Assembly (NCBI RefSeq): GCF_932526225.1
Contig: NC_064034.1
Coordinates: 2,714,001 to 2,778,000 of the forward strand
Origin: Nematostella vectensis
Lineage: Eukaryota > Cnidaria > Anthozoa > Actiniaria > Edwardsiidae
Direction: 5' to 3'
Length of the DNA stretch: 64,000 nt
Shown here: positions 46,316 through 63,630 of the stretch, piece after piece
How the letters are laid out: each line of letters starts with the position of its first letter
How positions within the stretch are numbered: the first letter of the stretch is position 1
The notes under the pieces: model-generated
Seen by the model: only the letters and a program-made list of their open reading frames with translations
Database searches by the model: none
What the model was told of the DNA's origin: nothing
Program-made: the position numbers and the translations under genes

Positions 46316-46409
46316 GGTAATAGCACGGGCAAACCAGACGAAATGTTCGTGTATCGAAGATTATCTTTAATTTGTGTACCGAATATAATTTATTAAAGTT
46401 GTTGTCATA
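46316..46409. repeat. Left inverted repeat flanking the GC-rich element
   Basis: From ggtaatagcacgggcaaacc through gttgttgtcatag this stretch is the reverse complement, with small changes, of 52663-52770. It ends directly at the poly-G run that opens the GC-rich block. A second copy of the right partner lies at about 53700-53810. Confidence 0.8.
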
Positions 46410-46429
46410 GGGGGGGGGGGGGGGGGGGG
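46410..46429. repeat. Poly-G run at the edge of the GC-rich element
   Basis: About 20 consecutive G between the left inverted repeat and the terminal hairpin. Homopolymer length in assemblies is unreliable. Confidence 0.85.
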
Positions 46430-46452
46430 CTGGGTAGTTTCAGTGAAACGGC

Positions 46453-46487
46453 CTGGGAGGCCCGGATCCCCCCTCCGGGCCTCCCAG
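46453..46487. repeat. Perfect 14-bp-arm GC hairpin at the left end of the element
   Basis: The arm ctgggaggcccgga (46453-46466) and its exact reverse complement (46474-46487) are separated by seven bases, mostly C. It lies between the poly-G run and the iteron-like repeats and could be a terminal or origin hairpin of the virus-like element. Confidence 0.85.
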
Positions 46488-46516
46488 CCCCGTCTCTATA
46501 TGTCAGGCAGATAATG

Positions 46517-46633
46517 TTTCGCGTACATAAACAATCGGCAAAAGCTAATGTAGGCCAAATCGATTTCACGTACATAAACAATCGGCAAAAGCTAATGTAG
46601 GCAAAATAGATTTCGCGTACACGAATAATCAAT
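46517..46633. repeat. Three 47-bp iteron-like repeats ahead of the replication genes
   Basis: Units start at 46517, 46564 and 46611 and share tttcgcgtacataaacaatc followed by ggcaaaagctaatgtagg. The third is partial. Their position just upstream of the first + strand gene is where origin iterons or a promoter would be expected. Confidence 0.8.
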
Positions 46634-46663
46634 TAGGCGTTGGGTTTGGAATTAGACATTCGT

Positions 46664-47044
46664 ATGTCCTGTGGTATACCGAGCGTTCGAAGGATGAGGT
46701 ACGGAAAGGATTACCGCGGGTGGCTGAAGGCCGGCCACGCAAACACGTGCGGCCGAAGGTGCATGGACACCTACTGCAAGGTGCACCTCCAAAGGCTCCG
46801 TATGGGCATCCCCCTTGCCGTGCCGTGCAGGATCTGCGGCGTAGGGACTCGGTCGGAGACGCGGTTGTGCCGCCCCTGCGGAGCGAATCGTGTAGGGCAG
46901 TGGATGCGTGGCGTCGAGAGGCACGCTCGATCGCGGCCCGCGGTGCGGTCAATTAGAGACTGGGTGGCACGGGGCATACCCGAACTCCCAGTTAGAGACT
47001 GGGTGGCGCGGGTCATAATCGGGCACTCATCCCGCCGGTTGTGA
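46664..47044 (+). CDS. Cys-rich small protein of the GC-rich element
   Basis: The frame is open from before the ATG at 46664 to TGA at 47042-47044, about 126 codons. The middle carries a dense set of zinc-type ligands: CGRRCMDTYCKVHLQRL, then PCRICGVG, then LCRPCG, giving at least three CxxC-like pairs plus His. The rest is Arg-rich. A nucleic-acid-binding role is plausible by composition only. The Arg-rich C-terminal part contains a near duplication (RDWVARGIPELP and RDWVARVII). It is followed within about 40 bases by the next gene on the same strand. I do not recognise a named family. An alternative ATG lies at 46695. Confidence 0.6.
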   Translation: MSCGIPSVRRMRYGKDYRGWLKAGHANTCGRRCMDTYCKVHLQRLRMGIPLAVPCRICGVGTRSETRLCRPCGANRVGQWMRGVERHARSRPAVRSIRDWVARGIPELPVRDWVARVIIGHSSRRL

Positions 47045-47079
47045 TACGGGCAGTTGGGTGGCACACGGTATACCCAAAC

Positions 47080-50000
47080 ATGGACGCTTATATAGAGGAG
47101 ATTCTCGATAGCATGCGTGACAAAGAGGCGCCCGCCGTACTGGCAGGGCTGGTCCAAAGCATCCTGGACGAGGACATCCCCGACGATGTCAAACACAGGC
47201 TGCTTAAGCCGCTCGTACCGGAGAAGGTGTGGACGGAGGAGGTCTGGCGCGAGTTCGACCCTCTGCTGCCGGGACGGCGGCAGGAGGGCCCGGAGAGCTT
47301 AGACCCCGAGACGTACTACTCTCTCCTCGTCGGCGGCGCCCATCTTCGGTTCCCAAGCGTGGATGCCACTCTACGGGGCCGAGACATAAGCGCCAGTGTT
47401 TACCAGGAGATGCGAGATCTTGGTGGAACAGGTGTGATTGCTCTAAGGCCGGTTGTGCGGGGGCCTGATATTAATGACGACGGCTCGGTGTGGTGGGTCT
47501 TGCACGAGCGAGAGTCTCTGCGGGCGAACGCAGTGCTTCCGCTGGTGCTCGAGATGGTAGACCCCGACCGGCGTTACAGACTCTTCACGGTCGTTGGTAA
47601 GGCCCCCCGCAGAGCCGTTGGCGCCAATCACAGAGGAGGAAGAGCGCTCGGAGCACAAGATCGGTGGGTTGTTAGTCAAAAGGGGGGGCCAAATCGCAGT
47701 CGGCGCCCTGGAAGGCATCGATGCGGGTATTTGGGAGAAGGGGCGAGAGTACCTCGTCTACGTGAGATACGAGCTTCGCCCTTTACCTGAGCAAAATGGT
47801 GAGCCTGGGCCAATGTTTGTGCGAGAGGGGGGTGACGCCTTCGTTAACTGTGTTGTGAGCTATGTTGCCGACTTCTTGAGGAATCGCGGCACCTCGCGCT
47901 CCCTTGGTCTGACCAAGAAACGAGGCAAGATCCTCGAGCGATTTGACAAGAAGCTGGCCACCACGGGGTGCACCAAAGAAGACCTCTTTGAGATGGAAAG
48001 GAAGCTCGGGATAAAGCTGGTAGCCGTGGACGCCCTGGGCAACGTCCTGTGGGACTCGGGGAAGTACGAGAGGGGGTACACACAAATCCGCACCCTTGCC
48101 ACAATAACCACGCCTGGGCGGAGCTTCCGACTGAACCACCTGCGATCGCGAGCGTCCACGGCCTAGACTTCGAGGCTGAGAGGGAGCTTCGTTCGCTATG
48201 TCAGGGAGAGGCAGCGCCTCGCGCTACCAGTGCCGCCGCAAAAACGCACAAAGCGAAGGTGCGAGAGGTGCTCATCCGCTTCATAAACAGGGCGATCCCC
48301 AGAAGCACGAGGGTCTGGCTGTGTGGGCGTGTTATAGTCACGCACGAAGGCAAACTGTACCGATCGGGATAAGACGGATGGGCTATCGACAGGGCGTTTA
48401 CAGACGAGACTGGACATGATCCTCAATGGCTCCCTGATGATCACCCAGCCTACCAAGAGTACATCAAAGCTACGCATTCGATGGGCGGCGCAATAGGGTA
48501 TCGCTTCAAGAAGTGGACCCAAAGAGAAAACATCAGGCCAACGCCTCCTAAATACAGGGACGTCTGGCGAGCGGCGCAGGTTGAGTCCAAAGTGTGGAAT
48601 AGCAGGGAAAACTTAGGGGCGCGGCCTCATGCTCACATCGACATGCGTGCGGCGTACCTAGGATGCGAGGACAGTGTCTTCGGCGGCGCCTCGGACGCCA
48701 TTGATCTAGTACGGAAATACGGCTTCCCTACGAACGTGTATCGTATCGCGGATGTTGCGGGACGGCCATTGAGCGAGGTTCTTCAACTGACCGGGGCCAT
48801 TCAGTTGACCAAGTGGGGGTTCTCTGAGGCCTGCCACCCCTACACTTCCGGGAGGGTAGGGCAGCACTTGGAACAAAACGAGGGCTGGATCACCACGCCA
48901 GAGCTCAAGGACCTGCTAGACTCGGGTGACCTCGCCATGGCCGCGGCGAGGGAGGTGTTGTATAGCGTCGGAAAAAAGGACTCCATCAAGTTCCCCCACT
49001 CCGGCCTCGGCGGCGAAGACTCGCAGGGTCGAGATCTCGCTGTCCGTTTCGTAGGCAAGTGCGCTTGCCATGGCGACGAGTCCTCGATCGTAGTCCGCGA
49101 CCGTGAGGAAGCCGCGTATCTGACAAACCTCCTTGCGGGCACCGACCACTTACTTAACTTCGAGCATGCCGACGGGGCTCATCTGATCCAATACAAAGAC
49201 GGAGTCCGGCGCTCACAATGGTACCACATCAGGGCCTTCGTCTTGGCGTACACAAACATAGCGTTGCGACGCATGTTGAGGGGGATCCCTCGCGAAGACG
49301 TCCTCCGAGTGCACAGATGCCATATACGCAAAGGCGGTGCCCAGTAGTGTGAGGCTCGTGGAGCGAAATCCGAGGTATGGAGAGTGGCGCCACAAGAGGC
49401 CTGGGTACGAGTGGCGGCCCGAGGCGGCTTGGGGTCCGAAGAGGTCGGGGTGCTTGGCTAGGGAGCCAAGCACTGCGCCGAGTCTGCCGTGCGATCTGGT
49501 GGGCGCAACCTCTGCGATGATGTATCTAGCCGGCCAGGGAGGATCGGGGAAGACCGACGGGCGGTGAGCATGTTCCGTGGCCGTAACGCTGTGGTGCTCA
49601 CCCCCGAGAACGACCTCGCCCACGACCATCGCAACAACCCGCGCCTCGCGGTGAAGGCTCAAACCTACCACCACTACCTCTGCATACCAGCGGAGAAGCC
49701 GATAGAGGAGTGGAGACCTTCCGAGCTGGGGCACAAACTCGACCGTCTTGCAGAAGTAATAATCATTGACGAGTGCTGTAAGGAGCAAACTAAAGTGCTA
49801 CGCGCCATCCTAGGGTATCTCGCCACGCGGCCGTGTCAGGTAGTGTGTTGTGGCGACTATGGGCAGGTCCCGCCCTGGGGGTGGCGTTCGACGCGGCGAT
49901 CGAGCAGGCCCACCCAAGCGATATGTGGGTGTGCTCGACCAACAGGATGGGGGCCCTTGTCCAGCAGCGATTGGTAGAGCACCACAGGAAAAACGACCCC

Positions 50001-50414
50001 CGACTGCCAGCAACCATCCGCTTTGACCCCGATCCTAGCGTCGCGCATCGTTATCGCAAGCAAGGACGGCCGGTGCCCGTGCCAGGCAAAAGGGGCTAGA
50101 AGGTCGACGCGTACAAAGGCACGGTAGTCGAGGTCCCTCTCGGCGTGGTCCTTAACGGGCTTCCCCTCGAGTGGAAATACGCGGGCTGGGGGACAGTCCA
50201 CCGGGTGCAGGGCAAGACCATCCAGAACCCAAGACGTTTGTTTATCATAGACCACAGCTTAGAGGGCTGGATCACGAATGCTGTGTACACCGGCATCTCC
50301 CGCGTGCGGCTCGCTGACCAGATAGTCCGCGTGATCCCCCCGATGACACCCCAGGTGCCTTGGCGTATACGTGTACTTACACGTATACGCGCAGCATGGA
50401 AAAAGGCCGCCTAG
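47080..50414 (+). pseudogene. Large replication protein with C-terminal superfamily 1 helicase, broken
   Basis: The gene starts at ATG 47080 (MDAYIEEILDSM) and keeps coding character to 50414. It is interrupted by frame changes near 47595-47640, 48100-48125, 49335-49345, 49553-49567 and 49872-49885, and by in-frame stops TAA 48370-48372 and TAG 50097-50099. The middle part has HIDMRAAYLG near 48636-48665, faintly like polymerase motif A, but I cannot see the other polymerase motifs. The last third is a superfamily 1 helicase: Walker A GQGGSGKT (49532-49555), Walker B IIIDE (about 49757), motif III CCGDYGQVPP (about 49846), VHRVQGKT (about 50197) and TGISRVR (50289-50309), the motif VI arginine finger type. 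NTP-driven unwinding during genome replication is the family role. The gene as it stands cannot make the full protein. Confidence 0.75.
50363..50390. terminator. Perfect 13-bp-arm hairpin where the two gene modules converge
   Basis: The arm gcgtatacgtgta at 50363-50375 is followed by two bases and then its exact reverse complement at 50378-50390. A second palindromic stretch, atacgtacgtat, lies at about 50419-50430. They sit at the end of the + strand helicase frame (50414) and just beyond the end of the - strand gene (50453), where a shared transcription end or structural element would be expected. The function is inference. Confidence 0.65.
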
Positions 50415-50452
50415 ACGCATACGTACGTATACGCGTTTCGACGGCAGCTGCA

Positions 50453-50866
50453 TCACAGCAAGCGGCTAGCTGCGTAGCCGATGGCGAGAGCGCCGGCGCC
50501 TATGTACGCCAACTCGGCGCTCTTCTGCGTTTTGCTGGGGACGTAGTAGTCGGACAGCTCGAGGGCCCGCATCGACTCCAGGGAGGTCTGGTTGTAGAGT
50601 TTGAGCGCGTAGTCGGTGTCGGTGAAGTTCTGCTTTGCGAGGGACCCTCTCTCGCGACTTTGAGCTTGCCAATCGAGGATTTTTTGTCGCCGCTGTTGGT
50701 AGCGTCCATAGTCTTGTTTGTATTTCTCTAGGGCCTTGTCGTGCCTCTCCTTCTCGGCTAAGGCGGGGCTCTCATCGTTCGACAGGAACTTTGCGAGGTA
50801 GTTGCCACCAACGAATGCAGTCGCGTTTAGGACGGCGCCGCCAACCATTATCGCGATAGAGGCCAT
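50453..50866 (-). CDS. Small protein with hydrophobic ends, GC-rich element
   Basis: Intact frame of 137 codons starting MASIAIMVGGAVLNA. Residues about 3-27 are a hydrophobic, Gly/Ala-rich segment. The middle is charged and probably helical (about 35-75, Lys/Glu/Gln-rich, coiled-coil-like). The C-terminus, about 115-137, is a second membrane-type segment (AYIGAGALAIGYAASRLL). A two-anchor membrane protein or minor virion component is a reasonable guess. I recall similar proteins among unannotated cnidarian predictions but know no function. It is the first of four minus-strand genes spaced by less than about 100 bases, possibly co-transcribed. Confidence 0.65.
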   Translation of the reverse strand: MASIAIMVGGAVLNATAFVGGNYLAKFLSNDESPALAEKERHDKALEKYKQDYGRYQQRRQKILDWQAQSRERGSLAKQNFTDTDYALKLYNQTSLESMRALELSDYYVPSKTQKSAELAYIGAGALAIGYAASRLL

Positions 50867-50940
50867 GTCTATGCAAAGCGCACTCCACGCGCTGTGTGTA
50901 TGCGCAAGGCGCGCACGAGTCTAACACACGGCCCATGCTA

Positions 50941-51138
50941 CTACATGGGCAGGATCTTCTGGTCCTCAAGGTAACCCTTCAAAGCGACAGCACCTGCGAC
51001 GGCGGCAGTCATTTTTGCGTAGTTCATGGTGTTCGCGGAGTGATCTTTGGTGAAGTCCTCGCGTAAGACCTTGCGCCCAACCCAGACTGCGGCGTCGGTG
51101 ATGGTCTTTGTAATCTTGCTCTGCTGCGTCGTCGACAT
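50941..51138 (-). CDS. 65-residue small protein, GC-rich element
   Basis: Intact frame with start MSTTQQSKITKTITDA and end YLEDQKILPM. It is basic in the first half, with a short hydrophobic stretch (MTAAVAGAVALKGY, about residues 43-56) that could be a single membrane or amphipathic helix. It lies 74 bases upstream, in transcript sense, of the 137-codon gene. The product is unknown. Its survival intact next to a badly broken replication gene is notable, but a 198-base GC-rich frame can stay open by chance. Confidence 0.55.
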   Translation of the reverse strand: MSTTQQSKITKTITDAAVWVGRKVLREDFTKDHSANTMNYAKMTAAVAGAVALKGYLEDQKILPM

Positions 51139-51165
51139 CGTGCGGATATGGGTCTAAATGTCTGC

Positions 51166-51840
51166 TTACTCCATGGATAACAGCCGAGACCCGGGAGCGC
51201 GAAGCGCTGTCGCCGGAGCGCGAAGCGCTGTCGCCGGAGCGCGCTCCTTGGTCTGCTGTGCGGCCGCCAGCGGCGGCCTTGCGGGCGGAGTCCCGCCGTC
51301 GGCCGCTGCGTGCGGATTGGTAGCTCGTTGGTTAACAGCTGGTGTGCGCGTGAACGCGGCAGCTAGCTCCCGCCTACGTGTGTAGAGGCCGATCAATGAC
51401 ACTAGAAGACCAGCGAGCCCGATGACCGAGCTGGCCGACCAGGCAGAGTTGCTCTCCGGGGCAGGTGTGTGTGCCGAAGGCATGCCAGCGCTTTCCGTTC
51501 CGGAGGCGGCATCGTCGGCGCGCAAGCGCCGTCCCGGCTGCGGCTCGCTCGGCCCCGGGGTCACCGGCAGCTGCTGCGCAGCGGCGACACGAAGCGACTC
51601 TTTCTTCGCTCTGTTGATTCGGTTCCACTTTGCCAAGCGCCTTCCGGCTTCGACTCGTCCAGGGTGAGGTCGGGTCGCGGGCGGTTCGGGGCTCGTGATT
51701 CGGGGCGGCAGCCACAGGCGTACGTGCAGGTTCTTGATGCTGTTTGCCAGGTTCTTGGGCAAGTTCTTGAGCAAGTTGTTCGTCAGGCTGGGCACTAGTA
51801 CTTCCTTGAGGTTCCTCCATCTGCGTCGACGTGCAAACAC
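51166..51840 (-). CDS. 224-residue Pro/Ala/Arg-rich protein with one membrane segment, GC-rich element
   Basis: Open frame of 224 codons. The N-terminus is basic with an amphipathic Asn/Leu/Lys pattern (SLTNNLLKNLPKNLAN). The middle is Pro/Ala/Arg-rich and probably disordered. Residues about 140-156 (ASSVIGLAGLLVSLIGLY) form a clear membrane helix followed by TRRRE. The tail contains a short duplicated stretch (RAPATAL twice) matching a DNA repeat at about 51198-51240 (gcgcgaagcgctgtcgccgg). GC-rich composition on both strands means the exact limits are uncertain. A membrane or virion-associated role is a guess. Confidence 0.45.
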   Translation of the reverse strand: MFARRRRWRNLKEVLVPSLTNNLLKNLPKNLANSIKNLHVRLWLPPRITSPEPPATRPHPGRVEAGRRLAKWNRINRAKKESLRVAAAQQLPVTPGPSEPQPGRRLRADDAASGTESAGMPSAHTPAPESNSAWSASSVIGLAGLLVSLIGLYTRRRELAAAFTRTPAVNQRATNPHAAADGGTPPARPPLAAAQQTKERAPATALRAPATALRAPGSRLLSME

Positions 51841-51913
51841 GCGGTGTCAACTACTTGAAACCAAGTACTTGGTACCAAGTGGTAGGAGAAGTGGCGAGCT
51901 TTCAAATGAGCGT

Positions 51914-52599
51914 CTACTCTGGGATGGCGGGCTCGACACTGTCCGCGGCTGCTACCTCGCGTTGGCTCCGCGCGTCAGCGCTTCCCGTTCCGGTGTCGGC
52001 ACGACAGTCCACATGACGCGCTATGTGTAACGCCCCGGCGGCTAAAGCCATCAAACGACCGCGGCGTAGAGCCAGGCTTCCGCACAATATGCGGAGCTCG
52101 TTGTTGACGATGTAGTCGGACACTAGGTCATTGTGAAGATCGACCACACTGTCAGCGCCATGCCTACTAGCTTGGTCGTAAGCATCAGAAAGCTGTCTGC
52201 CAGGGCGTCTGTAGTCCGGCTGGCTATAGCGGTCTCGTAACGCCTCTGGTACTTCCTCACCTCCTCGGCGCTCATGCGTTTGACGTCGTCGTGAGTCAGG
52301 GCCTTGCCTACCATTTGGGACTCCTCGGTATCGTTTCGGGTCCCAGGATCATTTGAGGTAGTTTTGGGGATCATTTCGGGTCCTGGGATCGTTTTGGTCC
52401 TGCAATCGTTTCGGGTCCTGGGATCGTTTCGGGTCCTGGGATCGTTTCGGGTCCTGGGGTCGTTTCGGGTCCTGGACAAGTGTAGCCTCCCTCCGACAGA
52501 GCGGTCGCTATTTTGTTTGGACATGCGCAGTAAAACCGGAACCAACAGATTCTGTTGATGAAAAAAATTATTTAGAGTCTTGTACCTTGCCGCTGGCAC
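51914..52599 (-). pseudogene. Frameshifted small protein, GC-rich element
   Basis: Two minus-strand frames overlap near 52123-52147. The upstream one carries MVGKALTHDDVKRMSAEEV (ATG at 52314) and continues through YQRRYETAIASRT. The downstream one, 51914-52147, carries DLVSDYIVNNELRILCG. The parts read as one helical protein interrupted by a frameshift around 52130. The frame extends upstream of 52314 through a tandem repeat encoding RTRND units; whether that region is translated is unclear. Family unknown. Confidence 0.5.
52345..52480. repeat. 19-bp GC-rich tandem repeat at the right end of the element
   Basis: Six or seven units of gggatcgtttcgggtcctg with small variants, next to the last minus-strand gene. 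It may be a counterpart of the left-end iterons, but the sequence is different. Confidence 0.8.
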
Positions 52600-54302
52600 A
52601 AAGGTACGTGGGCTCTGAGAACGAGATTGATCTCGGCTAGTGACTCACCGCTAGAACGGAACCTACGACAACACCTTTAATAAATTGCTTTATAACAGAT
52701 ATATTCAATACACAAATTAAAGATAATATTCGATACACGAACATTTCGTCTGGTTTGCCCGTGGTAATAGGCTGAAAGGTAGCAAGAATCCTTCCACAGG
52801 TTACGCGAAATATAGCGAAAGATCAAGAGTAGCATATGAGAGCTATTCGAAAGAAATACCCAAAAGTGCATGTTGACTCGCATGGAACTCGTGAGGCGTA
52901 AGAATCATTTTGCGTTATGAACTGGAACAAGTACTACTTTTAAGGAAGATTTTGTGCCACGTATCACGTCGAAATTAAGTGGCTTCAGCAGGCCACTTAG
53001 CTATCAACAACGTTCCTACCCCTCCCTACCGAAAAAAGTATTGCACATTCTGGAACGAGTTTACCCTCGTTCAATGTTAAAATATCCCTTTTTCCAAGTC
53101 TACTATATCTAAGAGGATACCTCCAATCGCTAGATTCGGTAATCAGAAAGCAGTTACTAGTTTGACATTTTTCTGTCTTTTCATAACAACTTTTTTCAGG
53201 CTATATTTTGTCATAAGGGGTATCAACAACGTTCCTACCCCTCCCTAACGAAAAAAGTATTGCACATTCTGGAACGAATGACATTTTTCTGTCTTTTCAT
53301 AACAACTTTTTTCAGGCTATATTTTGTCATAAGGGGTATCAACAACGTTCCTACCCCTCCCTAACGAAAAAAGTATTGCACATTCTGGAACGAGTTTACC
53401 TTCGTTAAATGTTAAAATATCCCTTTTTCCAAGTCTACCATATCTAAGAGGAAACCTCCAATCGCTAGATTCGGTAATCAGAAAGCAGTTACTAGTTTGA
53501 CATTTTTCTGTCTTTTCATAACAACTTTTTTCAGGCTATATTTTGTCATAAGGGGGGTAGGGTAGGTAAGACATTTCCATGCATATAAGCACGTCGCCAG
53601 ACGTGATTATAGTTAGAGAGTCTTGTACCTTGCCGCTGGCACAAAGGTACGTGGGCTCTGAGAACGAGATTGATCTCGGCTAGTGACTCACCGCTAGAAC
53701 GGAACCTACGACAACACCTAATAAATTGCTTTATAACAGATATATTCAATACACAAATTAAAGATAATATTCGATACACGAACATTTCGTCTGGTTTGCC
53801 CGTGGTAATAGGCTGAAAGGTAGCAAGAATCCTTCCACAGGTTACGCGAAATATAGCGAAAGATCAAGAGTAGCATATGAGAGCTATTCGAAAGAAATAC
53901 CCAAAAGTGCATGTTGACTCGCATGGAACTCGTGAGGCGTAAGAATCATTTTGCGTTATGAACTGGAACAAGTACTACTTTTAAGGAAGATTTTGTGCCA
54001 CGTATCACGTCAAAATTAAGTGGCTTCAGCAGGCCACTTAGCTATCAACAACGTTCCTACCCCTCCCTACCGAAAAAGTATTGCACATTCTGGAACGGGT
54101 TTACCCTCGTTAAATGTTAAAATATCCCTTTTTCCAAGTCTTCTATATCTAAGAGGATACCTCCAATCGCTAGATTCGGTAATCAGAAAGCAGTTACTAG
54201 TTTGACATTTTTCTGTCTTTTCATAACAACTTTTTTCAGGCTATATTTTGTCATAAGGGGGGTAGGGTAGGTAAGACATTTCCATGCATATAAGCACGTC
54301 GC
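52572..54302. repeat. Large direct duplication in the 5' flank of the phosphoglucomutase gene
   Basis: The block beginning gagtcttgtaccttgccgct at about 52576 is repeated from about 53618 with near identity, up to acatttccatgcatataagc and cgtcgccag, seen at about 53568-53602 and about 54272-54304. Copy one is longer because a segment ending in caggctatattttgtcataa is itself repeated inside it (near 53166, 53281 and 53505; once in copy two near 54209). The right copy ends about 50 bases before the PGM1 ATG. Confidence 0.88.
52663..52770. repeat. Right inverted repeat flanking the GC-rich element
   Basis: Reverse-complement partner of 46316-46409. It is also part of the dispersed repeat duplicated at about 53700-53810. 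The element may therefore have landed inside a pre-existing repeat pair, or may carry these as its own ends. Confidence 0.75.
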
Positions 54303-54354
54303 CAGGCCTGGATAACATTGTTCCAAGACAAGGCCTGGATAACGTTTTTCTAAG

Positions 54355-63630
<9,276 letters not shown>

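Larger units (their letters stand above)
46316..52770. mobile_element. Integrated GC-rich virus-like element, decayed
   Basis: A sharply bounded block of very different composition: the 60 bases from 47221 contain 42 G or C, against AT-rich surroundings. It has inverted repeats outside, a hairpin and iterons at its left end, a + strand replication module (Cys-rich protein, long gene with a superfamily 1 helicase) and a - strand module of small membrane-type proteins. The two are convergent and separated by a hairpin. Two opposed modules, a helicase-bearing replication gene and small hydrophobic proteins suggest a small double-stranded DNA virus or virus-derived transposon. I see no capsid, integrase or packaging ATPase motif that would place it in Polinton/adintovirus or another named group. 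The large gene is inactive. Confidence 0.75.

Noticed and set aside
46629-47196. Minus-strand open frames opposite the Cys-rich and helicase genes
   Set aside because: GC-rich DNA leaves antisense frames open. The plus-strand frames carry the recognisable motifs and the antisense ones are Arg/Pro-rich noise.
48636-48665. DNA polymerase family B call for the middle of the large gene
   Set aside because: Only a faint motif-A-like DMRAAYLG is visible. I find no DTDS-type motif C or exonuclease motifs, so I do not claim a polymerase.
47080-50414. Bacterial contamination as source of the GC-rich block
   Set aside because: It sits between AT-rich animal repeats, is flanked by inverted copies of a repeat also found next door, and carries many inactivating changes, which fits an old integrated element better. 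Reads spanning the junctions would settle it.
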